Positions 52,093 to 61,341 of a stretch of DNA of 64,000 nucleotides are shown piece after piece. Numbering within the stretch: position 1 is the stretch's first letter; the number at the start of each line of letters is the position of its first letter. The stretch is from Streptomyces sp. L2 (GTDB lineage Bacteria; Actinomycetota; Actinomycetes; Streptomycetales; Streptomycetaceae): NCBI RefSeq assembly GCF_004124325.1, contig NZ_QBDT01000002.1, forward strand, positions 186,001-250,000, written 5' to 3'. The notes below the pieces were generated by a model. It made no database searches. It saw only the letters and a list, made by a program, of their open reading frames with translations, and was not told the origin of the DNA. A program made the position numbers and the translations under genes.

Positions 52093-53565
52093 ATGGCCAG
52101 AAAAGCGTACAACTCCCTGAGGATATTCTTCGCGGCTTCAGTCGCTCTGTTGTTATCGCTGCAGTTCGTAGGCGATGCCAGTCCTGCGACGGTCACGGTG
52201 ACCAACGGCGTCCAGTTCACCGACACCGGTGGCAAGGTGGTGCACGCGCACGACGGAAGCATGATCAAAGTGGGTGGGTACTATTATTGGTTCGGCGAAA
52301 ATCCGTATCCGAACAACCACTTTCGATACATCTCTGTGTATCGCTCAGCAGACTTGCACGCCTGGGAATTTCGTCACAATGTACTCACCGAGGCATCCGC
52401 TCCCGAACTGCATGCGGCCGATGCCTCCCTCTGGCGCCCCAAGGTGCTCTATAACGCCCGGACCAAGCAATACGTGATGTGGATGCGCAAGGGGTCCAAG
52501 CCGGACGCCAACGAAGCCCAGAAGGGCAGAGTAGCGATTGCCGTGTCGCGCACAGTGGACGGGGACTATGCCTATCGGGGCAGTTTCCGTCCGTTGGGGA
52601 TTAAGTCGTACGACATGACCGCATTCCGCGATGATGACGGTAAGGCCTATCTGATCTCGACCACCCATGACCAGACGGACCTCACCATCTTCCGGCTGAC
52701 TCCCGACTACCTCAGGGTGGCCGGGAAAGTGGCTACCCTGCCCGGCGTCAAACGGGAGGGAACGGCGATGTTCAAGCGCAACGGTGTCTATTTTCTGGTC
52801 GCCTCCGGCGTGACCGGCTGGTTCCCCAACCAGGCCAAGTACACGACAGCGACCAGCATCGCCGGCCCTTGGAGCGCGATGGCCGACTACGGTGACAGCA
52901 TCGCCTACGGCTCGCAGTCTTCCTCCGTCCTGCAGGTCCAGGGCAGCACCACCACCTCGTACCTTTACCTGGGAGACCGTCATGCGAGGACCTGGGGACC
53001 TAGCCTGAGCGCTTCCGAGTACGTCTGGCTGCCGTTGCGGTTCCCCTCCCGCAGGTCGATCTCCCTGCGCTGGTATCCGTGGGTCTCCATCGACACCTCG
53101 ACCGGTGTGGTGCGCGGCATCGGCGGGGGGCATGCGTACAACGTGCTGCGGGTCCGGCACAGCAACATGTGTCTCAGCGTGCCGGGGGCGTCCAATGACA
53201 ATGGCACATGGGTGAAGCAACAGACTTGCGGCACCGCTGCCGATCCGAACCAGCACTGGCAGCTTCTGCGGGTAGCGCCCGACTACTACCGTCTCATCGT
53301 CCGGCACAGCCACAAGTGTCTTACCGCGCCGTGGCGGTCCACCGCGGATGGGCTGCCGGCCGCCCAGCAGACGTGTGGCACCGGAACGAACCAGCAGTGG
53401 CGGTTCACCCGGGTCGCCGGCGGCTACTTCGAGCTGTCCTCCCGACGCAGCGGCAAGTGCCTGACCATAGCCGGTGCCTCGATGACGAATGGGGCGCGAG
53501 CCGTCCAGGCAACCTGTGAGCGCAGTGCCAACCAGCAGTGGCGCGTGGCAGGCGCCCCCTACTGA
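52093..53565 (+). CDS. Secreted GH43-like glycosidase with ricin-type lectin domain
   Basis: About 490 aa from ATG 52093 (AAGGGG nine bases upstream; ATG 52075 is less well placed). A signal peptide ends near residue 33. Residues about 38-340 form a five-blade propeller typical of GH43: VHAHDGSMIKVGGYYYWFGE, WRPKVLYNARTKQYVMWM, FRDDDGKAYLIS and EGTAMFKRNGVYFLVAS, nearest to exo-beta-1,3-galactanase-like members. Residues about 350-490 are a ricin B lectin with QHWQL, QQWRF and QQWRV. It would act on external or own polysaccharide. A TTA codon lies in the signal region (52153). Confidence 0.9.
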   Translation: MARKAYNSLRIFFAASVALLLSLQFVGDASPATVTVTNGVQFTDTGGKVVHAHDGSMIKVGGYYYWFGENPYPNNHFRYISVYRSADLHAWEFRHNVLTEASAPELHAADASLWRPKVLYNARTKQYVMWMRKGSKPDANEAQKGRVAIAVSRTVDGDYAYRGSFRPLGIKSYDMTAFRDDDGKAYLISTTHDQTDLTIFRLTPDYLRVAGKVATLPGVKREGTAMFKRNGVYFLVASGVTGWFPNQAKYTTATSIAGPWSAMADYGDSIAYGSQSSSVLQVQGSTTTSYLYLGDRHARTWGPSLSASEYVWLPLRFPSRRSISLRWYPWVSIDTSTGVVRGIGGGHAYNVLRVRHSNMCLSVPGASNDNGTWVKQQTCGTAADPNQHWQLLRVAPDYYRLIVRHSHKCLTAPWRSTADGLPAAQQTCGTGTNQQWRFTRVAGGYFELSSRRSGKCLTIAGASMTNGARAVQATCERSANQQWRVAGAPY

Positions 53566-54056
53566 CTCCATCGAGACCGAACTCCCCAGCCGTTCTCCAC
53601 CATGGCGCCCTTGTGCTCGACCGCGAGTTCAAGGCCCCTTGAGCTCAGGCGTCGCCGGCCCCCTGGTGAGCGGGACGTGGCGGCGCCGCGTCCCCTTGAT
53701 CGCCGAGCGCCCGCCTGATCGGACGGGACGTGTGAACCCTGGATATCGGGTGGCCGGCAGATGTGGCATGTCTCCACATGGTGAAGTTCGCACGAGGGGG
53801 CGAGACTTGGCCCCGCAGATCAGGACCGCATTTCCGTGGAGACGTGACCCTAGGCTGCGCTTAAGAGTCGTTGGAATGCCATGCGCTTGGGCGAGGCCGT
53901 GTCACCTCCAGTTCAACCGGCAGATGCCAACCTGACCCGCACTACTACGACGATGGCCCGGCGGCGTCTGCCATCACGGGCTGATCCAAAACATTCGGGG
54001 CCAGCCCGGTGCGTCCGAAGGCGGCATGACGCGAGCACGGCAACAGAGAAGGAAAG
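53566..54056. other. Intergenic region, no gene recognised
   Basis: Only shadow-like frames. It precedes the metzincin gene, whose ATG has GAAGGAAAG directly upstream. Confidence 0.45.
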
Positions 54057-55406
54057 ATGACGAGTTCGAGGAAGCGGCATGGTCGGCACCGCCTGGAGAC
54101 GCAGCCTGGGAAGACACATCGAATAAGAGGAAAGCGCGTCCTCTCTGCCACGGCGGCCACCCTGGCGGTAACCGGCGCCCTCCAAATAGCGAATGCCACC
54201 CAAAGTTCGGCCGACGTGAACCCATGGAGAATCTATCTCCAGCCGTCGGGCTCCAAGCAGACTCCCGTCATTTATTACAGCTTTCAGAGAGGCGTCGACG
54301 GCGTCACGCAGAAAGCCGTTGCTCGGGCTGTGAGTATCTGGAATGCCAAGACCAGCATCGGGGGCAATAGTTTGCTCAGGCCGGCTGGACCCGGGCAACA
54401 CCCCACGTTGATCTTTGGAAAGCGGTATTTGGGGCGCACTTCGCAGCAGGGCAAGATCCTGGGCCTGGCTACGCTGAGCAACTGTTATGGCAGTGCATGC
54501 CAGCACGGCGACATCGGGTTCGACCCCGATCTTTTCGACGGCCGGGTGCGTGCTGAGAATTCGCCTCAATTCTCCAAGCAGATTTCCGTAGCCGTCCACG
54601 AAATCGGTCATGCTCTTGGCCTATGGCACTCTGCTGGCGGGGCGAACGGGTATAACCCGGGAAACCCTGATGAAATCATGCGGCCGATCATTACGGACCA
54701 TGCGCCACAGGCGCCCAGTGGTGCCGAGATCGCAGCGGTGAGGAAGCGGTACTACCCGCAGTCCTGGCAGCGGGCGAACGAAGGCAGGCGGTCGGTCCCG
54801 ACCAACACGGGGCAGCCGACCCCCAACACGGGACAGCCGAACCCCAACACGAGGCAGCAGTACCGGCAGACGCAGTTTTATGGCCAGGGGAAGGACGGTT
54901 CCTGGCACAGTCTCGAACCCGGTTCGGCGACTGCCGGCTACGGCCACTTCGTAGGTTACGGAATGGACAAGAACGGCGTCTGGCACGAGATCAAGGATCC
55001 GACGGGCTACTTGCGCGGCGCAGGCCAGGAGCAACGAGCCAGCGCCGAGGAACAGAGCGCCGACCGGGAGAAGGCTGACCGGGACCGGGCCGAGCGGGAG
55101 AAGGCCGACCGGGAGAAGGCCGACCGGGAGAAGGCCGACCGGGAGAAGGCCGAGCAGGAGCGGGCCGACCGGGACAAGGCCGAGCAGGAGAAGGCCGACC
55201 GGGAGAAGGCCGAGCAGGAGCGGGCCGACCGGGACAAGGCCGAGCAGGAGAAGGCCGAGCGCGAGAAGGCCGAGCAGGAGCGGGCCGACCGGGACACGGC
55301 CGAGCGGGAGAAGGCTGACCGGGACCGGGCCGAGCAGGAGCGGGCCGACCGGGACCGGGCCGAGCGGGAGAAGGCCGACCGGGAGCGGATCGAGCATCGA
55401 GGCTGA
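54057..55406 (+). CDS. Secreted metzincin-type protease with charged helical tail
   Basis: A 449-aa protein. After a long basic N-region and signal core (about 27-52) comes a matrixin-like domain (about 55-245). It has the zinc site [11 protein letters not shown] (His181, Glu182, His185, His191) and a Met-turn candidate Met208 (EIMRP). Next is a linker with [15 protein letters not shown] and a WHSLE/WHEIKDP pair. The tail (about 340-449) is made of charged heptad-to-octad repeats such as REKADRE and [10 protein letters not shown]. The tail resembles that of the protein at 13984. It is probably an extracellular protease fixed or extended by a helical rod. Confidence 0.9.
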   Translation: MTSSRKRHGRHRLETQPGKTHRIRGKRVLSATAATLAVTGALQIANATQSSADVNPWRIYLQPSGSKQTPVIYYSFQRGVDGVTQKAVARAVSIWNAKTSIGGNSLLRPAGPGQHPTLIFGKRYLGRTSQQGKILGLATLSNCYGSACQHGDIGFDPDLFDGRVRAENSPQFSKQISVAVHEIGHALGLWHSAGGANGYNPGNPDEIMRPIITDHAPQAPSGAEIAAVRKRYYPQSWQRANEGRRSVPTNTGQPTPNTGQPNPNTRQQYRQTQFYGQGKDGSWHSLEPGSATAGYGHFVGYGMDKNGVWHEIKDPTGYLRGAGQEQRASAEEQSADREKADRDRAEREKADREKADREKADREKAEQERADRDKAEQEKADREKAEQERADRDKAEQEKAEREKAEQERADRDTAEREKADRDRAEQERADRDRAEREKADRERIEHRG

Positions 55407-55537
55407 GACGGGCGCCCCGTGATCCACTGCCTCTGCTGCGCCTCGCTGCCGGGCCCATGGGCAGCTAAGGTTGACGATGTACCGAAAACGGTGTGACCCG
55501 CTCGCTGGTTCATCGTTGACCTATGTGCGTCCTATAC

Positions 55538-55578
55538 GTGCGGGCCGAGCTGATGCACCTCCCCAGCTCGGCCCGCAC
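55538..55578 (+). terminator. Perfect 14-bp inverted repeat
   Basis: GTGCGGGCCGAGCT (55538-55551) pairs with AGCTCGGCCCGCAC (55565-55578), 13-base loop, 131 bases after the protease stop; probable terminator. Confidence 0.7.
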
Positions 55579-55748
55579 TCCTTCGTGCTGCCGCATTGAA
55601 CACGGCGGAGAGAAATCGCAAACCCGGACGCCCCCCCCAAAAAACGCGTGGGGCCGAACGGCGCCCATTAGGCGATCTCCGCGTCATACATCCGACCGGA
55701 GAGACTCTTCCCTAGTGGGACGAGGTCTTGAGCCCTCCTTCCTCCGCA

Positions 55749-55790
55749 GGGTCCCGTACCCCTCATACTCGGTCGAGGGGTACGGGACCC
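55749..55790. repeat. Perfect 16-bp inverted repeat
   Basis: GGGTCCCGTACCCCTC (55749-55764) pairs with GAGGGGTACGGGACCC (55775-55790), 10-base loop, no T run. A terminator, an operator or an element end are all possible. Confidence 0.85.
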
Positions 55791-56255
55791 ATGGACCGAG
55801 GTTCCCGGACTCGATGACATGGCCCACCTGCGACACGCTCCGAAGTGACAGCTCGCCCTCGGCGCCGAGCACGTCCCGGCCGGCGATCCGAAGGCTTACA
55901 GCGGAAGGGCCCCTGCCTCCTCAAAGCTCAGGGTGCGGCGGGCCAACCAGGCCGGAGCCGGGGCCCACAGGAGTCGTCGGCGATTGGCAGCTGCTGAAGG
56001 ACTTGGCGGACGCGCATGTCCATGACTTCGCTGCATGCGCCGTGAATGAGCCCAACTCAAAGCAGGGACTCCCGCGGCCTGACTTCCTTCAAGAAGTATC
56101 TGCTGTGGCAAGAGACCTTCTTCGCGGATTGATTGGGCTGAACGGAGCAGGCGGACTCCCGGATGGGTGGCCTTGAGAGGGCGCACGCGCCAAGCGACCT
56201 ACTATGCGTATTTAAAGGGACTTTAAGACAAGTTCCACGCATTGAGGAGGTCACG

Positions 56256-56414
56256 TTGTACGACAACGGTTCGCAGCTTGCGGTGACCGGTGCCGGTGTG
56301 TCCGTTCTGGGGATGTCGCTAGGCCTGGGATGGTTCACGTTGATCGCCGCAGTTCTTGTGGTGAGCGGCTTACTGGGGCTGACTGCGCTTCAGTACCGGC
56401 ACGGGCACAACTGA
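56256..56414 (+). CDS. 52-aa LAVTG micro-protein (minimal sortase-signal protein C)
   Basis: Tiny gene with TTG start, five bases after AGGAGG (56245-56250). The product has MYDNGSQ, then LAVTG (residues 8-12), a hydrophobic region (about 14-43) and the polar end QYRHGHN. As in the two similar proteins at 24343 and 47799, it is little more than a class E sorting signal beginning with MY. Residue 39 is a TTA codon. A GT2 synthase starts 279 bases downstream, followed by a class E sortase, the natural processing enzyme. The start TTG is supported by the MY-N/D/G similarity to the others. Confidence 0.82.
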   Translation: MYDNGSQLAVTGAGVSVLGMSLGLGWFTLIAAVLVVSGLLGLTALQYRHGHN

Positions 56415-56693
56415 GAGGGCTGGCGAGGTCGTGAGGCTGAATTGTTCAGGCCGCCGTACGAACTCGGATTGGCGGTCTCAGCAGGTGGATCCCGCCCGGC
56501 AGCACAGGCGCATGCGTCTGTCTGACCGTCCGCCAAACACCCCGAGATCAGCACTCCTGGACGCCGGCTGGTGTGACTTACCCGTCGGCACCGACGGCCT
56601 CGCCGCTCATCGCGCACCTCGGGCCGTGACTGGAATGTTCCGGTCGCGGCCCGAGGCCGCCCATGGGCTCCGCGGCACCAAAGCGGCTCGGTC

Positions 56694-58253
56694 ATGACGG
56701 AGACACGGGTGTCACCCGTCAAAGAAGAGCCCGCGGCTGCGATGACCCGCCATCCAGGCCTGTACGTCGCGATTCTGGGCTTATGGCTGGGCCTCTTCGC
56801 GGCGTTCATCTGGTCGATCGAGCCGGAGGTACGACGAGCGTTCACACAATCCACCAGTATCGGTGTGACAGTCGTAGCGAGTGGCTTGTTCATCGGCTAT
56901 TTCTGGCTCAACGGCACCAAGGACCTCGTGTACACCGCTGCCTTCCACCGCCAACGTGAACGGCTGCTGCCGCAGATCCCGGCCTGTTCACGAGAACCCG
57001 GCGACTGGCCGCGCACGGTGCTGGTGTACTGCACCTGTGACGACTTCTGCGGGGAGTCGCTGGAGGCGTCCATGCGACAGGACGCCCCGGGGGTGCGAAC
57101 GGTGATCCTGGACGATTCCAAGACGGACACATACCGTCGCGCGGTGGACGCCTTCGCAGCGGAGCACGGCGTTGAAGTCGTCCGACGCGCTGACCGAGTC
57201 GGTTTCAAAGCGGGCAACCTGAACAACTACCTACGCCGAGCCGACTTCGACTACTTCGTCATCCTTGACAGTGACGAGATCATCCCCCCGAATTTCGTCA
57301 CCCGTTGCCTGGACTACTTCCAGCACTTCCCGAACGCGGGGATCGTACAGGCCAACCACGTGGCGACGCGGAACCGGAACCGGTTCATGAGCCGCTTCCA
57401 TCGCGGAGTGGCCACACACTGGCTCGCCTATCAGTGCGTCAAGAACCGGTTCGGGTTCTTGTCCCTGCTCGGTCACGGAGCCATGGTCAGCGCGGCCTGC
57501 TACCAGGCGGCCGGTGGCTTCCCGCACCTGGTCGCAGAGGACCTCTGCTTCAGTATCGAGGCCCGTACAGCGGGATACCTGACTGTCTTCGCACCGGACA
57601 TCATGTGCGAGGAGGAGTTTCCCGTCTCGTACATGGCGTTCAAGCAGCGCCACAACAAGTGGACTCAGGGCAACATGGAGTTCATCAAGAAGTACACACG
57701 GCGGATCGTGTCCAGCCCGATGAGCTGGTTCGAAAAGCTGGACATCGTCCTGTTCACGTATAGTCTCCCGCTGACCAGTCTCTTCAGCCTTTACGTGGTC
57801 ATCAACGTCATCGTGCTGCCGGCGGTGAGCTACTCAGTGCGCTGGCCGTTATGGATGCTGATCCCGACCGTGGCGTTCATCCTCGCCCCGATGCTCAATG
57901 ACATCCTCAGCCTCCGCAAGACCATGCGGCCCGATCAACTCGGCTCCTACCTCCTCCACTCGGCGCTGCTGTTCGGCTCGATGTTCTTCACTGGCCTGCG
58001 GGCCTCCTTCAAGTCCCTGTTCGGTTCTTCGGTGTTTCTCGTCACGCCCAAGAAGGGCAGCCGCATCACCTGGCGTCAAGCCGCGCGTTCCAACTGGCCG
58101 GACTTGCTGTTCGCGGTGGCGCTCACCGGGACCTGCCTATGGTTCACCCACAGTGTCCTCCCGGTGCTGTTGATCGCAGGGCCTACCGCAGCGGCCCTTT
58201 ACCTGGCCCGGATGCACATGAGCGACCACCAGAAGGCGGAGGCCCATCAGTGA
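56694..58253 (+). CDS. Cellulose-synthase-like GT2 glycan synthase
   Basis: A 519-aa membrane glycosyltransferase. Two N-terminal helices precede the catalytic domain: DD (140-141), FKAGNLN (171-177), DSD (192-194), ED (282-283) and QRHNKW (318-323, in place of QxxRW). About six C-terminal membrane segments follow. The motifs indicate a processive, inverting synthase that exports its polymer. Two TTA codons (residues 30 and 385-386 region, at 56781 and 57849). Its stop overlaps the sortase GTG (GTGA). Together with the LAVTG protein it forms a compact set. Confidence 0.92.
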   Translation: MTETRVSPVKEEPAAAMTRHPGLYVAILGLWLGLFAAFIWSIEPEVRRAFTQSTSIGVTVVASGLFIGYFWLNGTKDLVYTAAFHRQRERLLPQIPACSREPGDWPRTVLVYCTCDDFCGESLEASMRQDAPGVRTVILDDSKTDTYRRAVDAFAAEHGVEVVRRADRVGFKAGNLNNYLRRADFDYFVILDSDEIIPPNFVTRCLDYFQHFPNAGIVQANHVATRNRNRFMSRFHRGVATHWLAYQCVKNRFGFLSLLGHGAMVSAACYQAAGGFPHLVAEDLCFSIEARTAGYLTVFAPDIMCEEEFPVSYMAFKQRHNKWTQGNMEFIKKYTRRIVSSPMSWFEKLDIVLFTYSLPLTSLFSLYVVINVIVLPAVSYSVRWPLWMLIPTVAFILAPMLNDILSLRKTMRPDQLGSYLLHSALLFGSMFFTGLRASFKSLFGSSVFLVTPKKGSRITWRQAARSNWPDLLFAVALTGTCLWFTHSVLPVLLIAGPTAAALYLARMHMSDHQKAEAHQ

Positions 58254-58939
58254 CCAGCGTTCCACGGCGGGCGCGCGTGCGGCGCACGTTCCTCGTGGCG
58301 TTGGCTGGTTTCGCGGTCACGGCTGGACTGCTCCTGGGCGGCTACGCGGCCTGGTTGGTCTGGGGCACGAGCCCCCAGCCCAGCCAGGTCGAGCAGGCAC
58401 GCACTGCCCGGGTCGAGCGCGAGCTGACTCACCATCCCGAGGTGACGCACAGCGCCTCCTCGCCCCCCTCGCAGGAGAGCAGCGCCGAGAGCAGCTCGGA
58501 TGCCAACGCGGTGATGCGCATCCCGGCCCTCGGCGATCACTGGGCCTACCCCGTCTACAACGGCACCGCCGACCAGCAACTGGGCAAGGGCTTGGGGCAC
58601 TACGCCGGTACCGCCGGCCCGGGGCAGATCGGCAACTACGCGGTCGCCGGGCACCGCTCCTCCTACTCGGGGTTCGAGCCCTTCGCCGAGCTCCCTGATC
58701 TCGTCAAACCTGGTGACAAGATCATCGTTACGGCCTCTACCGGGCGTTACACCTATACCGTCACGAGCACGGAGCGTGTCACACCCGACAGCGTCCAGGT
58801 CCTCCGGCCTGACCAGGGCCGCGGCGCCAACCCGAAGGACCGCCTGATCACTCTCACGACGTGTACACCCCGGTATGGGAGCACAGGCCGGTTCATCGTC
58901 TATGGGAAGCTCACTTCGGGCGGACCACCCCGAACGTGA
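58250..58939 (+). CDS. Class E-type sortase
   Basis: A 229-aa membrane-anchored transpeptidase: basic N-terminus, one helix (about 13-39), a polar Ser/Glu-rich stalk (about 40-87) and the sortase barrel (about 88-222). Catalytic residues are His135 (AGHRSSY), Cys205 (TLTTCTP) and Arg214 (STGRFIVYG). Class E sortases of high-GC actinobacteria cleave LAxTG. Candidate substrates here are the three LAxTG micro-proteins and the MASTG chaplin-like protein. It is translationally coupled to a GT2 synthase, which is unusual for a sortase and suggests a shared task. Confidence 0.92.
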   Translation: MTSVPRRARVRRTFLVALAGFAVTAGLLLGGYAAWLVWGTSPQPSQVEQARTARVERELTHHPEVTHSASSPPSQESSAESSSDANAVMRIPALGDHWAYPVYNGTADQQLGKGLGHYAGTAGPGQIGNYAVAGHRSSYSGFEPFAELPDLVKPGDKIIVTASTGRYTYTVTSTERVTPDSVQVLRPDQGRGANPKDRLITLTTCTPRYGSTGRFIVYGKLTSGGPPRT

Positions 58940-59362
58940 CAGCGGGAGGTCCTGTCCCGGCCAGCTTCCCTTGGATCACGGCCTCGCACGCCACGAGTTC
59001 GTGTGCGGGAGAAGGTGAGGCGTCGCATGCCTCGTCGGCCTCGGTTGGACTCGGTATTCACCAAGGCCGCGCCGTGGGCAGGCCCTTGATCTGCTGAGAG
59101 GGCGGACGCGATCCCGCCACCACCCCCACGAATGGGTGCGAACTCAAACGAATGCGCCCACACCATTGATCCGTCCGATAAGCCGAGTGGGCCTCTATCT
59201 TGGGTTCAGCGCCCGGTGGAAGTCTCCCGGCAGACCGCAGTACGCCTCGACGGTCGGCCCCCTTCCGCCGGGCGCGGCGACACCTCCGACGTGGCTGGCG
59301 TCGTGCTTTTCAGGGGCCGCCGCGACGATCACGACCACTGACCCGCCCCTCAAGGCCGTGCG
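58940..59362. other. Intergenic region, nothing recognised
   Basis: No credible gene or clear hairpin found between the sortase and a convergent minus-strand gene. Confidence 0.45.
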
Positions 59363-59881
59363 TCAGCGCCGTTCCTCACACCCGTCGTCGTGGTGTCCGG
59401 ATTCCGCCAGGTGCCTTCCGCGCCCCATGGCCTCCCCGGCCCGCGGGCCGATCGCTGCCGCCCAGCTCGCGAGTATGTCCTCCCACGTCCAGATATCGGC
59501 CGGTGGCGGGACTAAGGCCGCGACCGGGCTGGATCCGGCTGAGCCCGCGGTCCGCGACCTGAGGCTCAGGAGGGTGCTGATGGGATGCCAGGGTTCCGAG
59601 CGGTCGTCAGGATCGGCCCGCCATACTGCGCCGTCGGGGTGGTGAAGTACGGCCGTCACCTCGTCGTCTGTCGGAGGCTCAGGGTTTCCCCGGAGGTAGA
59701 CCGCCTTCAGCCCCAGATTGCGCAGCCGGGTCAGGGCCCGCGTGCGGTTCGGGGCGTGCGCGAGCACACGGACCCGTAACGGCTCAGGGACGACTTCGTT
59801 CGAATTCAAGTCCGGACGTGGCAGCCATAACGCGACCACCACGTTTCCGTTCGGAAGCTTGACAAATCCCCCACCAGCCAT
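59363..59881 (-). CDS. Hypothetical protein
   Basis: A 172-aa soluble protein with no family I can name. The N-terminal half is well structured: MAGGGFVKLPNGNVVVALWL, PLRVRVLAHAPNRTRALTRL and GLKAVYLRGNPEPPTDDEV, followed by HHPDGAVWRADP. I have the impression of a conserved Streptomyces hypothetical family. The C-terminal third is less regular. The ribosome-binding site is weak. Nothing in the neighbourhood suggests a function. Confidence 0.7.
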   Translation of the reverse strand: MAGGGFVKLPNGNVVVALWLPRPDLNSNEVVPEPLRVRVLAHAPNRTRALTRLRNLGLKAVYLRGNPEPPTDDEVTAVLHHPDGAVWRADPDDRSEPWHPISTLLSLRSRTAGSAGSSPVAALVPPPADIWTWEDILASWAAAIGPRAGEAMGRGRHLAESGHHDDGCEERR

Positions 59882-60172
59882 GCCGCTCTGCTCTCTTCGT
59901 AAGTGCTGTGCCAGCGACAGAGTTTGCCAAAGCCTTCGAACCCGTTCGACACCGCCTTGGGGGAACAGGCGGTGCCGGATAGGCGGCGATCAGAAAAGCG
60001 GCTGTCGCGACCGGCACGCGCGGAGCGGGGATTACGGTGGCAAAGGGAGGTCCACCGACGCCCGCCCATGTACCCAAGGAGCGTGAAGCGCCAGCGGCCT
60101 CCCAGCCGCCTGCAGTACTGCCGAGGGCGCTCTCAGTGTGAACCGCCCGAGGCCGACGCCGTCGTCGGTGTC

Positions 60173-60859
60173 TTACCAATCGGCTTCGGCCACGGCGATG
60201 GCTTGACTGCCGTGATCGGTGTACGCGTCGTCGTCGGAGTCTCCTGCCTCGTCATCGGCGTTGTCCGAGCCGGGTGTCTCCCCCGGAGGGCAGGCGTGGG
60301 CCGCGTGCCACTTGCTCGTGAGATCCTGGCCGCGGATGACACCTTGCGCGTGGTAGAGCAGGCCCCACGTGTCGATCGCCGACATGTCCGGGAAAACGCA
60401 TAAGTCTGTGGTGTTCGCGAAATTCGCCTTGCTCTCCTGACCCTTGACGACCCAGTAGCCGACCTTTCCCTCCATGTTCCAGGTGCCGCCGAGCTGGGTG
60501 CAGTAGTCATGTGCGGGCTGGCCCAGCACCCCCTGCGGGGAGTTGGGCTTGGGCGGGTGGTTGTAGGCGAGCTCGGCCAGCGTGGCCTTGTGCGCGTTGA
60601 GTGCCTCGGCGGTGACGGTGATCTTTGTCTGGTGCCCCTCGTCCCAGAAGGCGCAGAGGCCTTGGCTGCCACCCAGCGGCTGCCCTGCTCCGACCTGGCC
60701 GGCCAATGGGACATAGGTGTGATACTCGCCGCCCTCTCGGGCGCAGTAATGCCTGTCGCCCCTGGTGTGTTGTTCGGCGCTGGCGGTGGTGGTGCCGAGC
60801 AGCGTGGCGGCGACAGCGAGAGTCGTGGCGGTCGCTGCATTGAGCATCCGTTTGCGCAT
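60173..60859 (-). CDS. Secreted Cys-containing protein (two DUF333-like halves)
   Basis: About 228 aa from ATG 60859, which has GGGAGA upstream. A signal peptide (about 1-28, ending TTASA) is followed by two similar segments: YCAREGGEY ... GLCAFWDEG and YCTQLGGTWNMEGKVGYWVV ... DLCVFPDMS. Each has the YC-x-x-x-GG ... C-x-F-x-D pattern of DUF333-type repeats, with one likely disulfide per half. The tail is acidic (DNADDEAGDSDDDAY). Role unknown; extracellular. Confidence 0.78.
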   Translation of the reverse strand: MRKRMLNAATATTLAVAATLLGTTTASAEQHTRGDRHYCAREGGEYHTYVPLAGQVGAGQPLGGSQGLCAFWDEGHQTKITVTAEALNAHKATLAELAYNHPPKPNSPQGVLGQPAHDYCTQLGGTWNMEGKVGYWVVKGQESKANFANTTDLCVFPDMSAIDTWGLLYHAQGVIRGQDLTSKWHAAHACPPGETPGSDNADDEAGDSDDDAYTDHGSQAIAVAEADW

Positions 60860-61341
60860 GGGGTCTCCCGTGGGCGTGGAGGTGTCGGGACTCCCCCTGG
60901 GAAGTTGACACCGTTTTATCAGATTTGTGACCACTCTATGTTATCGGATTGTCGCTCATGGTGATGATGCTGGGCAGAGGCCGGGCGGCCTTCCAGAGCG
61001 TCTGGGGCCCGAGGCGTTCACAGGGCTAAAAGGTGTGGTGATCTTGACCGGCTGCCGGAATGCGGGATTTTCGCAGGCGATAGCGCATCAACTCGTCGAC
61101 ACCTTCGGTGATTTGGCCATGAGTCGGTGGAATGCCAGAGAGACTCGGAGTTCCCCGCCTTTCCATCAGCATCTCGGGGTCCGCGACGGATCACTCAAGG
61201 CGGGAATACTTCCCGGCGCATGCCGCGTCCGCTCACTGTGATCTCATGCCGGACGGCACCCCACTCGTCAGCCTGGCGTGGTAATAACCATCGCACGGCC
61301 GAGACTTCACGGCATACTGCCTCGCGTTTAACCGGAGAGTC
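60860..61341. other. Divergent intergenic region
   Basis: Separates the secreted protein (-) from the NMO-type gene (+). No gene accepted; AT-rich stretch near 60915-60960 may hold promoters. Confidence 0.45.

Larger units (their letters stand above)
55407..56255. other. Non-coding region with two perfect inverted repeats
   Basis: A + frame through 55523-56176 has poor composition and runs through both hairpins, so I do not accept it. The region otherwise contains the promoter for the LAVTG gene. Confidence 0.55.

Noticed and set aside
55523..56176. 217-codon + strand frame
   Set aside because: It runs through two perfect inverted repeats, has low-complexity Pro/Arg/Ser composition and no family; treated as non-coding.
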